Shown here piece after piece: positions 43,928 through 53,598 of a stretch of 64,000 nucleotides of DNA (its first letter is position 1; each line of letters opens with the position of its first letter). The notes beneath the pieces were generated by a model. The model searched no databases and was not told where the DNA came from. It worked only from the letters and a program-made list of their open reading frames with translations. Position numbers and translations under genes: made by a program. The DNA is from Croceibacter atlanticus HTCC2559 (GTDB lineage Bacteria > Bacteroidota > Bacteroidia > Flavobacteriales > Flavobacteriaceae), in NCBI RefSeq assembly GCF_000196315.1, contig NC_014230.1, positions 2,628,501 through 2,692,500 on the forward strand. Reading direction: 5' to 3'.

Positions 43928-45586
43928 ATGAAAAATTTATCACAAGCTAATTATAGTTCTGCACTGCAAGCTGTAAGAAACCTTAAAGAAAAGTATGGAG
44001 ATACTTGGAATGCAATTGATCCAGAAAGTGCTGCTAGAATGGTGACTCAAAATCGTTTTAAAACAGGTTTAGATATTGCAAATTATACGGCTGCAATAAT
44101 GAGAAAAGATATGGCCGAGTATGATGCAGATTCATCTCAATACACACAATCCCTTGGTTGTTGGCACGGTTTTGTTGCTCAGCAAAAAATGATAGCAGTT
44201 AAAAAACATCATAAGACCACCAATAAAAAATACTTGTACCTTTCTGGATGGATGGTTGCTGCATTACGTTCAGAATTTGGACCATTACCAGATCAATCTA
44301 TGCATGAAAAAACTGCTGTTCCGGCATTAATAAAAGAAATTTATGACTTTTTAAGACAAGCAGATGCAATAGAATTGAATGATTTGTTTAACAGACTTGA
44401 AAACGGTGAGGATGTTCAGGATCAAATAGACAATTTTGAAACACATATTGTCCCAATCATTGCAGATATAGATGCAGGCTTTGGTAATGAAGAAGCAACC
44501 TATTTACTGTCTAAAAAAATGATAGAAGCTGGAGCTTGCGCTATCCAAATTGAAAATCAAGTTTCTGATGCAAAACAATGTGGACACCAAGATGGAAAGG
44601 TTACAGTACCACATGAAGATTTTATAGCTAAATTAAATGCTATTAGGTATGCTTTTTTAGAATTAGGAGTCGACGAAGGGATCATTGTGGCAAGAACAGA
44701 TTCTGAAGGTGCTGGCCTTACCCAAAAACTGCCAGTTAGCCAAGAACCTGGTGATTTAGCATCTAAATATTTAGCCTTTGTAGAAACTGAAGAAATAGCG
44801 ATTAATGATGCTAAAGAAGATGATGTGCTGCTTAAAAGAGATGGTAAATTAGTTCGCCCTGTGCGATTAGCAAATGGTTTATACAAATTTAAAAACGGCT
44901 CAAATATAGATAGAGTTGTGTTAGATTGTATTACAAATCTTCAAAACGGAGCAGATTTGTTATGGATTGAAACACCTACGCCTAATGTTAAGCAAATTGC
45001 ACACATGGTAAACAGAATTAAAGACGTTATGCCTAATGCAAAATTGGTTTACAATAACTCACCTTCTTTTAATTGGACATTAAATTTCCGTAATCAAGTA
45101 TTTGAAGAAATGCTTTTGGAAGGTGAAAACATGACAGCTTATGATAGAAATAATTTAATGGATGCTCAATATGATAATTCAGAACTATGCTATCGCGCAG
45201 ATGAGAAAATTAGAACATTTCAAACAGATAGTGCAAGAGACGCCGGAATTTTCCATCACTTAATCACATTGCCTACATATCATACAACCGCATTACACAT
45301 GAATGATCTTACCAAAGGTTATTTTGGAGAGTCTGGTATGTTGTCTTATGTAAAAGAGGTACAAAGACAAGAAATTCGCAAAGGTGTATCTTGCGTAAAA
45401 CATCAAAGAATGGCAGGTTCAAATTTAGGAGACGACCATAAAACATTCTTTTCTGGCGATAATGCACTAAAGGCTGGAGGTGAAAAAAATACTTCAAATC
45501 AATTTGAAGTTAAAACTGATGATAGTAAGGTTGAAGTTAAATTTAATGACCATAAAGTCGAAGTAAAATTAAGTGTACCTGCATAA
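43928..45586 (+). CDS. aceA: Isocitrate lyase, long form
   Basis: Splits isocitrate into succinate and glyoxylate. 552 residues, of the long subfamily seen in Pseudomonas, whose active-site loop reads KQCGH rather than KKCGH; here KQCGH is at residues 216-220 with catalytic Cys218. Other core blocks are GWMVAALRSEFGP, DIDAGFGNEEATY, ARTDSEGAGLT and NNSPSFNW. The last 30 residues are a repetitive tail (FEVK, VEVK, VEVK) not needed for catalysis. It follows aceB by 72 bases. Confidence 0.97.
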   Translation: MKNLSQANYSSALQAVRNLKEKYGDTWNAIDPESAARMVTQNRFKTGLDIANYTAAIMRKDMAEYDADSSQYTQSLGCWHGFVAQQKMIAVKKHHKTTNKKYLYLSGWMVAALRSEFGPLPDQSMHEKTAVPALIKEIYDFLRQADAIELNDLFNRLENGEDVQDQIDNFETHIVPIIADIDAGFGNEEATYLLSKKMIEAGACAIQIENQVSDAKQCGHQDGKVTVPHEDFIAKLNAIRYAFLELGVDEGIIVARTDSEGAGLTQKLPVSQEPGDLASKYLAFVETEEIAINDAKEDDVLLKRDGKLVRPVRLANGLYKFKNGSNIDRVVLDCITNLQNGADLLWIETPTPNVKQIAHMVNRIKDVMPNAKLVYNNSPSFNWTLNFRNQVFEEMLLEGENMTAYDRNNLMDAQYDNSELCYRADEKIRTFQTDSARDAGIFHHLITLPTYHTTALHMNDLTKGYFGESGMLSYVKEVQRQEIRKGVSCVKHQRMAGSNLGDDHKTFFSGDNALKAGGEKNTSNQFEVKTDDSKVEVKFNDHKVEVKLSVPA

Positions 45587-45620
45587 ATGCCATAATCTTC
45601 ATTATGCAAATTTTTAAAGA

Positions 45621-45655
45621 AAATGCGTTAGCAATTTTAGTTAACGCATTTTTTA
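45621..45655 (+). terminator. aceA terminator
   Basis: AAATGCGTTA (45621-45630), an 11-base spacer, TAACGCATTT (45642-45651) and more T. It lies 34 bases after the aceA stop. Confidence 0.88.
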
Positions 45656-45778
45656 TATTTATAAATCTAGTAAATTCTCCTTCAGTATAAACGTCTACAA
45701 CATGCGTATATGATTAATAATCTTTCCTCGTTACACACGAACGATTAAAGATCAAATAAGTTACTAAAACAAAGTCAC

Positions 45779-47302
45779 TTATTTATTCTCTTCAACAAAT
45801 GCCTCCCAATCTTTAAATTTCTCCTCACCCATCACTTTTTCCATTTTTACTTGGCCACCTTTCTTTTTGTTGGCTCCACTCCATTCATAAAAAACATCTG
45901 GAGATACGGAAGTAACTTTTACGCCTTTTAAAGATTTACCTCTTGCAACTTTATAATTCTTATTTGCGTTTTGCAATGATTCATCTAAAGCTTCAGCAAG
46001 TTTCGTATTATCTATTGTAGCATTGGTCCCTAAATACCAACTATGGTAAAATTCGCCATCAAATCGTTTTGCAGATATGGTGTATTCTGGTATTTCTATA
46101 TCAAAAGTTTCTTCAAGGTCTTTAACAGCAGCATTCATTTTATTAACTGAAAGCTGTGATCCCACAACATTTAAGAAGAACTTTGTACGACCAGTTATTT
46201 TAATCTCTGCTCTCTCAACATCTGTAAAAGCAATGGTATCTCCTATTAAATATCTCCAAGCTCCAGAAACTGTACTCATAATTAAAATGTAATCTTCATC
46301 TGTTTTAACTTGGGATAAATTGAGAACTTCTGCGTCTTGAGAAATACTACCATCCTTAAGAATATACTCTGGTTTAAATGGTACAAATTCAAAATAAATA
46401 CCATTATCTGTTATGAGTTTCATGGCTGTAGTTTCTGGTCTATTTTGAAAAGCGATAAAACCTTCTGAAGCCAAATAAGTATCTATTACTGTAATGGGAC
46501 GCGCTAATAATGCGTTAAAACTTTTTTCATAGGGTTGAAAAGCTACACCGCCAGAAGTATACACTTGTAAGTTTGGCCAGATATCATGAATATTATCTAG
46601 ATTATGATGTTCGATAACTTTTTTCAACATTAATTCAAGCCAAGATGGAATACCACTTAAGGCACCTATATCCCAGTTTTTAGCATTTTCTGCTATATGT
46701 TGTACGCGCTCATCCCAATCGTCTATTTTTGCAATATCTTCTCCTGGTTTATAATATCCTTTAAACCAGAACGGAATTCTACTTGCGCTAATTCCACTAA
46801 TTTCACCTTCTAAATGATCGTCCTTTTCCACAAGGTTTGTAGAGCTTCCTAGCATCATAAACTCTGTTTCAAAAAAATCTGAAGGAAGATCAAAATTACT
46901 TAATGCACCAACTTGTTTAATTCCTGCTAACCTAATAGCTTCAATCATATCATCTGTTACAGGAATACGTTTGCTGGTTTTTCCTGTAGTTCCAGAGCTT
47001 AACGCAAAGTAAGATGGCTTTCCAGGCCAAGACACATCGGTTTGGCCTTCGTGTAATCGCGACCACCATTGGTCATTCATTTGGTGGTAATCAAAAAAAG
47101 GCACTTTTTCTGCAAATGTTTTCTGAATATTATCACACTGCAAAATATTATCAAAAAAATAATATTTACCAAAAAGCGTATCCTTTGCTTTTTTAAGTAG
47201 CTCTTCTAAAACTTTCTCTTGCTCCAGTATTGGTTGAGACTCTGAAGTAAATTTTTCTCTAAACTCAATTGCACTCTTAATTAAACTACCAAATATTGCC
47301 AT
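45779..47302 (-). CDS. GH3-family acyl-adenylate enzyme-like protein
   Basis: 507 residues of the GH3 auxin-responsive promoter family, part of the adenylate-forming superfamily. The core AMP-binding loop is SSGTTGKTSKRIPVT, and YLASEGFIAFQ and the later YLIGDTIAF segment are visible. Plant GH3 proteins couple amino acids to hormones; the bacterial substrate is unknown. The gene begins 2 bases after bcp on the same strand, so both form one transcript. Confidence 0.88.
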   Translation of the reverse strand: MAIFGSLIKSAIEFREKFTSESQPILEQEKVLEELLKKAKDTLFGKYYFFDNILQCDNIQKTFAEKVPFFDYHQMNDQWWSRLHEGQTDVSWPGKPSYFALSSGTTGKTSKRIPVTDDMIEAIRLAGIKQVGALSNFDLPSDFFETEFMMLGSSTNLVEKDDHLEGEISGISASRIPFWFKGYYKPGEDIAKIDDWDERVQHIAENAKNWDIGALSGIPSWLELMLKKVIEHHNLDNIHDIWPNLQVYTSGGVAFQPYEKSFNALLARPITVIDTYLASEGFIAFQNRPETTAMKLITDNGIYFEFVPFKPEYILKDGSISQDAEVLNLSQVKTDEDYILIMSTVSGAWRYLIGDTIAFTDVERAEIKITGRTKFFLNVVGSQLSVNKMNAAVKDLEETFDIEIPEYTISAKRFDGEFYHSWYLGTNATIDNTKLAEALDESLQNANKNYKVARGKSLKGVKVTSVSPDVFYEWSGANKKKGGQVKMEKVMGEEKFKDWEAFVEENK

Positions 47303-47304
47303 GA

Positions 47305-47754
47305 TTATAAAATTTGCTCTGCGTGAGCTTTGGTTTTCACTTTCTGTATTACTTCTGAGATCACACCTTCTTCATCTATAACAAATGTTGTGCGGTGTAT
47401 ACCTTCATACTCTTTACCCATAAACTTCTTTGGACCCCAAACACCAAATGCATTTATTACAGATTTATCTTCATCTGCTAATAAAGGAAACGGTAATTCG
47501 TGTTTAGTTTTAAAATTACTTTGTCTTTTTTGTGAATCTGCACTAACACCTAATATTGCATAATTTTGAGATTGAAATGTTGTCCAATTATCTCTTAAGT
47601 TGCAGGCTTCTGCAGTACAGCCTGGTGTGCTTGCTTTAGGGTAAAAGAATACCACTAATTTTTTGCCTTTATAATCTTGTAATGTATGTGTGTTGCCGTC
47701 TTGATCTACAGCTTTAAAATCTGGAGCTTTATCTCCTGCGCTTAAGGTTGTCAT
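47305..47754 (-). CDS. bcp: Thioredoxin-dependent thiol peroxidase (Bcp/PrxQ)
   Basis: 149 residues. Peroxidatic Cys46 in STPGCTAEAC and resolving Cys51 have the atypical 2-Cys spacing of BCP/PrxQ, and FFYPKAS precedes them. It detoxifies hydroperoxides in the cytosol with thioredoxin. It is the first gene of a two-gene transcript with the GH3-like gene. Confidence 0.95.
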   Translation of the reverse strand: MTTLSAGDKAPDFKAVDQDGNTHTLQDYKGKKLVVFFYPKASTPGCTAEACNLRDNWTTFQSQNYAILGVSADSQKRQSNFKTKHELPFPLLADEDKSVINAFGVWGPKKFMGKEYEGIHRTTFVIDEEGVISEVIQKVKTKAHAEQIL

Positions 47755-47940
47755 AGTAATATATTTTGTTGCTGTAATATGCTTTAAAACTTCAACAAAT
47801 ACAAATTTGAGATGTTATAAAACCCATAAATTTAATCGTCTTGGTTATGTAAGTCTTATAGTTTATATGAAGTCTTAACCTAAGTTTTAGAAACTTATTA
47901 ATTAGTTTTATTAATTTTCAAGTCTAAAGCATACTTACCT

Positions 47941-49119
47941 ATGAAGCTATTTAAACTTTTACTTTCTGTTTTAATTTTATCCAATTTTGGTAGTTGTAAA
48001 AATGAAGAGAAATCTTCTGAAGATACGGCACAAACGACAACCACAAACAAACAAACTATACCACAAGAAACATTAGATTTAGTTGATAATAACTCTTATA
48101 CAACAGAATTAGTGGTAGACGGAATAGATATTCCTTGGGGCATTGATTTTCTTCCAGATGAAAGTATGTTGGTTACTGAAAAAAGTGGAACTCTATACCA
48201 TATTGTAAATGGTAAAAAGACAGCTATTAAAAATGTCCCTGCGGTTTATAATAGAGGTCAAGGCGGATTGTTAGATATTAAAGTACATCCTGATTTTAAA
48301 AACAACAATTTTATTTTTATTACATATGCTTCTGAGGAAGGTGAAGGCAAAGGTGGAAATACTGCATTAATTAGAGCTGAGTTAAAAAATAATACTTTAG
48401 AAAATATTAAAACATTATATAAGGCTACTCCTAATACAACTAGAGGTCAGCACTTTGGAAGTAGAATTGTGATTGATGATCAAGGTTTTATTTTCTTTAC
48501 AATTGGAGAACGTGGTAATAGAGATGAAAATCCACAAGATATTACAAGAGACGGCGGAAAGTTATATAGACTACATATAGATGGTTCTGTACCTAAAGAC
48601 AACCCTTTTGTTGGTAAAGAAAATGCAAAAGAAGCCATATGGTCTTACGGACATAGAAATCCTCAAGGTATGGAGATAAACCCAGAAACAAATACAATTT
48701 GGTTACATGAACATGGTCCTAAAGGTGGCGATGAAATTAATATTCCTAAAAAAGGGTTAAACTACGGTTGGCCATCTATTACTTACGGTAAAAATTACTC
48801 TGGAACAACAATCACAAAAGATACAAGCAAACCAGGAATGGAGCAACCTGTTTTTTATTGGGTTCCTTCAATAGCACCTAGCGGTATGTCTTTTGTAACT
48901 TCAGATAAATACCCTAATCTAAAAGGAAACTTACTTTCTGGATCACTTAAATTTCAATATCTAGAACATAATATATTAGATGGTGAAAATGTAACCAAGA
49001 GAGAACGCTTACTTAAGGACATTGGTCGTGTTAGAAGTGTAGAAGAAGGACCTGATGGTTTTATATATATAGGTGTAGAAAGTAAAGGAATATTAAAATT
49101 AGTAACAAAACAACAATAA
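47941..49119 (+). CDS. PQQ-dependent sugar dehydrogenase-like lipoprotein
   Basis: 392 residues. Lipobox FGSC at about residue 19, then a six-bladed beta-propeller of the soluble glucose dehydrogenase/YliI family: IPWGIDFLPDESMLVTEKSG, GRGQ-like and GQGGLLDIKVHP, RGQHFGSRI, GHRNPQGMEI and WLHEHGPKGGDEIN carry the catalytic and PQQ-contact residues. It likely oxidises an aldose at the cell envelope and passes electrons to the cytochrome c encoded next, whose start overlaps by 1 base. No PQQ synthesis genes are in the window. Confidence 0.9.
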   Translation: MKLFKLLLSVLILSNFGSCKNEEKSSEDTAQTTTTNKQTIPQETLDLVDNNSYTTELVVDGIDIPWGIDFLPDESMLVTEKSGTLYHIVNGKKTAIKNVPAVYNRGQGGLLDIKVHPDFKNNNFIFITYASEEGEGKGGNTALIRAELKNNTLENIKTLYKATPNTTRGQHFGSRIVIDDQGFIFFTIGERGNRDENPQDITRDGGKLYRLHIDGSVPKDNPFVGKENAKEAIWSYGHRNPQGMEINPETNTIWLHEHGPKGGDEINIPKKGLNYGWPSITYGKNYSGTTITKDTSKPGMEQPVFYWVPSIAPSGMSFVTSDKYPNLKGNLLSGSLKFQYLEHNILDGENVTKRERLLKDIGRVRSVEEGPDGFIYIGVESKGILKLVTKQQ

Positions 49120-49571
49120 TGAAATATAGTATTTTAATCTGTGTAACAGTATTCTCACTGCTTTCCTGTAAAAATGAAACTCAAAAGACTGAGACTTCAT
49201 TAATACCAGAATCTGAAAAAACATTTTCTCAAGAATCACCATTGGAGCAAAGTATAAAAAGAGGTGAAGCTGTATATATAGATTTTTGTAAGCGTTGCCA
49301 TATGCCTAACGGTAAAGGTGTTGGCACTACCTATCCTCCACTAGCAGGCTCTAATTGGTTAGAAGAAAAACGCAAGGAAAGCATACATTCTGTAAAATAT
49401 GGACTAAACGGTGAAATACAAGTTAATGGCAAAACGTATAACAATGTTATGACACCACTTGGCTTATCTGATGATGAAGTTGCAGATGTTATGAATTACG
49501 TTATGAATTCTTGGGGCAATACTCAAGAAACAATGGTTACAGAAGACGAAGTTTCTGCTATAAAAAAATAG
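49119..49571 (+). CDS. Class I cytochrome c lipoprotein
   Basis: 150 residues. Lipobox LLSC (Cys17), a linker to residue 45, then a single cytochrome c domain with heme motif CKRCH (Cys57, Cys60, His61), YPPLAGSNWL and a Met in NNVMTPLGLSDDEVADVMNYV as probable sixth ligand. It is the likely electron acceptor of the sugar dehydrogenase immediately upstream. It is convergent with the next gene at 3 bases. Confidence 0.92.
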   Translation: MKYSILICVTVFSLLSCKNETQKTETSLIPESEKTFSQESPLEQSIKRGEAVYIDFCKRCHMPNGKGVGTTYPPLAGSNWLEEKRKESIHSVKYGLNGEIQVNGKTYNNVMTPLGLSDDEVADVMNYVMNSWGNTQETMVTEDEVSAIKK

Positions 49572-49574
49572 ATT

Positions 49575-51221
49575 TTAATTTATACTGTCTCTAGCTATAG
49601 CCTGTAAAGCTTCTTTAATAGCTTTAGTATTAGTAATTGTATCTGTTGCTTTAACTTCCAGGGTGTTTTCTGACTTAAGGTTTAAACCTTCTGCTGTAGA
49701 CCAAACCTCAGCCATTTGGTTGTAAATAGTTTTTTCCCAAGATGAAGGATGTTTAGCATCTATCCAGATTACATCTCTATATTGAACATCTACCAAAGCT
49801 AAATCTGGTGTTGCAGAGCCATCAAACTTCTTGCTGTCTTTCCGTTTTGCTGTAACTGTACCTAGTACAAACATGCGCTTACGTTCTCCTATATGCTTAA
49901 TGTATGGTCTAAATTCAACTGGTCTATTATTATCCCAATCGTATTCTTTTTTAGATTCAATGACTTTTAAAGGCATTGCAGACACACCTGCTAAACCTTC
50001 TTTTTTTGCCGCATGATTATAATAATATAATTTTTGAGTACCATCTGCAGGTACAAACACACTAAAAGCTAAACTTGTACGCTCCTCACCTATTGGCTCC
50101 AACCCAAACCAATGGTATAGACCATTAAATGCGGTATTATCTACATCATCAAATATAAAATCTGTTACGTAAGGTTGAGTATTCTCATCATCCTTAAGAT
50201 CTGGAATTTTAACAGCTGTTTCCATATTCCAGGGTAATGGATCAGAAAAACCTGCTAAGAATTTTAGTGATTCTGCTTGCAACTTTGAAATTTGCTCTGC
50301 TAATGTATTTTGCTTTCTTAAAAAAGGATAGTTGTCCATTTGGTCTGGGCTAACATATAAGCCTTTTCCTATTGTCATTCGCTCTACATAATCATTAAAG
50401 TTATGCTCTCCAGAATCTATAATCATAACTCCTCCAAAAGTAGGATAAGGAAAAAAGAAGCCTTTCCATTTTATAAGACTAACAACTTGCACCCAAGCAC
50501 CTGTGTCATTTTTCATGTAAAAAACTTCACTTGGCTCTAAATTAAAAAGTTGAAAGATATTGAATCGTTGTACTACGGCATTATATGTATTTCGGCTAAA
50601 AGCTAGAGATTCTCCTATTGAAAAAGTTACAGGAATTCTATTTTCATTTGAAAACCTTGGAAAAGGAGAAGTACTTTCAACAGAAAATACCTCTTCGGTA
50701 TTATCATTTACACGTTGCCACGTGTATTCTTGTGCCGGTTGCACAGCCATTGTCCACTTGTTTTCATTATCTACCCTAACCAATTGTGGCAGAGACACTT
50801 CTTGGGTTTCAGAAATACTCTCGTAGGCCATTGTAAGTATATTATTATAAGGCTGTATACGCTCATTTGTTGTTAATGGCAATTCATCTATTTCAACTTT
50901 ATCTAGATTGTTATAGACATTGTAGGTTTGCATATATTCGTATAGCTCCAATTTCCAACCAACATACCATCCCGCAAAAAAAACTCCTGCAATTAGCGCC
51001 AAATATGCAATGCGTTTAAAAAATGTTTCTGAATGCCTAAAAGCTCTAAATGCAAATGCTAAGAATATACCTCCAAGAAGAATGAGGAATATATATTTCC
51101 TTATAAATAATAAAATGGGTTGATAATCATCTCTTAGGAAGAACAAAAGTAATAGTAGTAACACGCTTCCAAAAACAATTATTAGCTTTTGTTTTCGGCC
51201 TTTCTTCCAATATGATTTCAT
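49575..51221 (-). CDS. Large membrane-anchored protein of unknown function
   Basis: 548 residues. After a basic N terminus there are three closely spaced membrane helices (about 12-28, 38-57 and 68-89), then one long soluble domain from residue 90 that should lie outside the cytoplasm or in it depending on topology; the positive N terminus and the odd number of helices favour the periplasm. The domain is rich in aromatic and Asn residues, with no motif I recognise. It is monocistronic, convergent with cytochrome c. Confidence 0.75.
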   Translation of the reverse strand: MKSYWKKGRKQKLIIVFGSVLLLLLLFFLRDDYQPILLFIRKYIFLILLGGIFLAFAFRAFRHSETFFKRIAYLALIAGVFFAGWYVGWKLELYEYMQTYNVYNNLDKVEIDELPLTTNERIQPYNNILTMAYESISETQEVSLPQLVRVDNENKWTMAVQPAQEYTWQRVNDNTEEVFSVESTSPFPRFSNENRIPVTFSIGESLAFSRNTYNAVVQRFNIFQLFNLEPSEVFYMKNDTGAWVQVVSLIKWKGFFFPYPTFGGVMIIDSGEHNFNDYVERMTIGKGLYVSPDQMDNYPFLRKQNTLAEQISKLQAESLKFLAGFSDPLPWNMETAVKIPDLKDDENTQPYVTDFIFDDVDNTAFNGLYHWFGLEPIGEERTSLAFSVFVPADGTQKLYYYNHAAKKEGLAGVSAMPLKVIESKKEYDWDNNRPVEFRPYIKHIGERKRMFVLGTVTAKRKDSKKFDGSATPDLALVDVQYRDVIWIDAKHPSSWEKTIYNQMAEVWSTAEGLNLKSENTLEVKATDTITNTKAIKEALQAIARDSIN

Positions 51222-51309
51222 AGGTTATGGTTTTCTATATAAGTAGTTTATAGCGGTTGTTTGTTACACTACTTAATTTTTACCTCCTAAAGGTTATAGT
51301 TGAAGTGTT

Positions 51310-53514
51310 TTAGTTGGCTACCTCACTAATAAATTTTATTCGGTAAAGCCTAAGTTCTTCTTCATCATAATCACCATCAAATTCTTCTAAAGCATCTTCA
51401 ATCTTATCGGTCTCTGCGTCTTCTAAAAAGTAATCGTGTATTTCCTCTTGTTGGTCTTCATCTAACAAATCATTTACAATGTATGAGATGTCTAATTTTG
51501 TTCCGCTATAAACAATAGCCTCAAGCTCACCAATAAATTCTTGAGTGGTCATACCTTTAGAACCTGCAATGGTTTCTAATGGTAATTTCCTGTCTATGTT
51601 TTGAATGATGTAGAGTTTTAAACTACTGTTAGAACCTGTTGTTTTTACAACAAAATCATCTGGCCTGAAAATATCATTCTCCTCTACATATTCAGAAATT
51701 AGTTTTACGAACTGAGCTCCATACTTTTTCGCTTTGCCTTCTCCTACACCATGTATATTACTTAACTCTTCAATAGTTATAGGGTATTTTACCGTCATAT
51801 CTTCTAAAGACGGATCTTGGAAAATCACAAATGGAGGCAACTCCTTTCGTTTAGCTACAGACTTACGAAGATCTTTAAGCATCTTCATTAACTTTTCATC
51901 TGGCCCAGTTGATTTAGATTTAGTAGCTACAATAATATCTCCTTCTGCATTACTATCATAAACGTGATCTTCAGACATCATAAACGACTGCGGATTATTT
52001 AAATAGTCTTTACCTCGTTTGGTAAGCTTTACAACACCATAGCTTTCTATATCCTTCTTTAAATAACCAGCAACAAGCACTTGTCTTAATAGCGCCATCC
52101 AAAAGCTGGCATCTTTATCTTTTCCTTTTCCAAATAGCTCGTGAGCATCTGTTTTATGAGACTTTATTAATGCGTTAGATTTTCCGATTAAGGTATTTAC
52201 AATTTCTTTAGACTTGTAAAGCTCATTAGTATCTTTAATAGTCTTTAATAATAATGTAACCTCATCTTTGGCTTCAGTTTTAGTTTTTGGATTCCTGATA
52301 TTATCATCCATATTACCACCATCTCCTGTTTCAGTTTCAAAAGACTCACCAAAATAATGAAGTAAAAATTTTCTTCGAGACATAGAGGTTTCTGCGTATG
52401 CAACAACTTCCTGCAATAATGCATGACCAATTTCCTGTTCTGCAACAGGTTTACCGCTCATAAATTTCTCCAGTTTCTCTATATCTTTATAAGCGTAAAA
52501 TGCCAAGCAATGCCCTTCACCACCATCACGACCGGCACGACCAGTTTCTTGATAATAGCTTTCTAAACTCTTAGGAATATCGTGATGTATTACAAACCTT
52601 ACATCTGGTTTATCTATACCCATACCAAAAGCTATGGTTGCTACAACAACATCTACATCTTCCATAAGAAACATATCTTGATGCTTTGCTCTTGTCTTAG
52701 CGTCTAAGCCAGCGTGATATGGCACTGCAGATATACCGTTTACTTGTAGTGTCTGTGCTAGTTCTTCAACACTTTTTCTGCTTAAGCAATAAATAATACC
52801 GCTTTTTCCAGTTCGCTTTTTTATAAATCTAATAATATCTGAAAAGACTTCCTTTGTCTTTGGGCGTACCTCGTAATACAAATTTGGCCTGTTAAAAGAA
52901 GCTTTAAATGTATTGGCGTTAGACATATTAAGGTTCTTTAATATATCTTCCTGCACTTTAGGAGTTGCGGTTGCCGTAAGTCCTATTATTGGAATATCAT
53001 CTCCAATACGTTTAATAATTTTTTTAAGGTTTCTGTATTCTGGCCTAAAATCGTGTCCCCATTCACTTATACAATGTGCTTCATCTATAGCTAAGAAAGA
53101 AATGGTTTGTTCTTTAAGAAAATCGACATACTCATCTTTTGTTAAAGATTCTGGCGCAACATATAATAGCTTGGTCACACCATTTGTGATATCTAATTTT
53201 ACTTGATTAATTTCAGTTTTATTTAAAGAACTATTAAGGACATGAGCAATGCCTTCTTGAGAAGAAATGCTTCTTAAGGCATCTACCTGGTTTTTCATTA
53301 ATGCAATTAACGGCGAAACCACAATTGCAGTACCGTCTTTTATTAACGCTGGCAATTGATAGCATAAAGATTTTCCGCCACCAGTGGGCATAATTACAAA
53401 TGTATCTTCGTTTGAAACTATGCTCTTAATGACCTGTTCTTGAAGGCCTTTAAATTGGCTAAAGCCAAAGTACTTTTTAAGCTGCTCGTGTAAATTGATT
53501 TCGGTTAATCCCAT
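51310..53514 (-). CDS. recQ: ATP-dependent DNA helicase RecQ, zinc site lost
   Basis: 734 residues. Helicase motifs are complete: [14 protein letters not shown] (motif I, residues 42-55), [19 protein letters not shown] (II), GLTATAT (III), [10 protein letters not shown] (VI). A winged-helix RQC region and an HRDC domain near the end follow ([14 protein letters not shown]). The zinc-binding segment (residues about 379-405) keeps [12 protein letters not shown] but all four Cys are gone: the first is Ser379 and the CGNC-x-x-C part reads GDGGNMDDN. The protein acts in recombination and fork repair. It is monocistronic. Confidence 0.96.
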   Translation of the reverse strand: MGLTEINLHEQLKKYFGFSQFKGLQEQVIKSIVSNEDTFVIMPTGGGKSLCYQLPALIKDGTAIVVSPLIALMKNQVDALRSISSQEGIAHVLNSSLNKTEINQVKLDITNGVTKLLYVAPESLTKDEYVDFLKEQTISFLAIDEAHCISEWGHDFRPEYRNLKKIIKRIGDDIPIIGLTATATPKVQEDILKNLNMSNANTFKASFNRPNLYYEVRPKTKEVFSDIIRFIKKRTGKSGIIYCLSRKSVEELAQTLQVNGISAVPYHAGLDAKTRAKHQDMFLMEDVDVVVATIAFGMGIDKPDVRFVIHHDIPKSLESYYQETGRAGRDGGEGHCLAFYAYKDIEKLEKFMSGKPVAEQEIGHALLQEVVAYAETSMSRRKFLLHYFGESFETETGDGGNMDDNIRNPKTKTEAKDEVTLLLKTIKDTNELYKSKEIVNTLIGKSNALIKSHKTDAHELFGKGKDKDASFWMALLRQVLVAGYLKKDIESYGVVKLTKRGKDYLNNPQSFMMSEDHVYDSNAEGDIIVATKSKSTGPDEKLMKMLKDLRKSVAKRKELPPFVIFQDPSLEDMTVKYPITIEELSNIHGVGEGKAKKYGAQFVKLISEYVEENDIFRPDDFVVKTTGSNSSLKLYIIQNIDRKLPLETIAGSKGMTTQEFIGELEAIVYSGTKLDISYIVNDLLDEDQQEEIHDYFLEDAETDKIEDALEEFDGDYDEEELRLYRIKFISEVAN

Positions 53515-53537
53515 TAAGCTTAATTACATTTTTACAT

Positions 53538-53545
53538 TACCTTTG
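53538..53545 (+). promoter_or_regulatory. -7 box of the kdsD operon
   Basis: TACCTTTG, an exact TAnnTTTG match. The leader of about 50 bases contains a short palindrome GGACTT-AC-AAGTCC at 53571-53584 before the TTG start. Confidence 0.5.
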
Positions 53546-53598
53546 TATTTTAAATATACAGATTTCTAAAGGACTTACAAGTCCAAAAATTCATAAAA

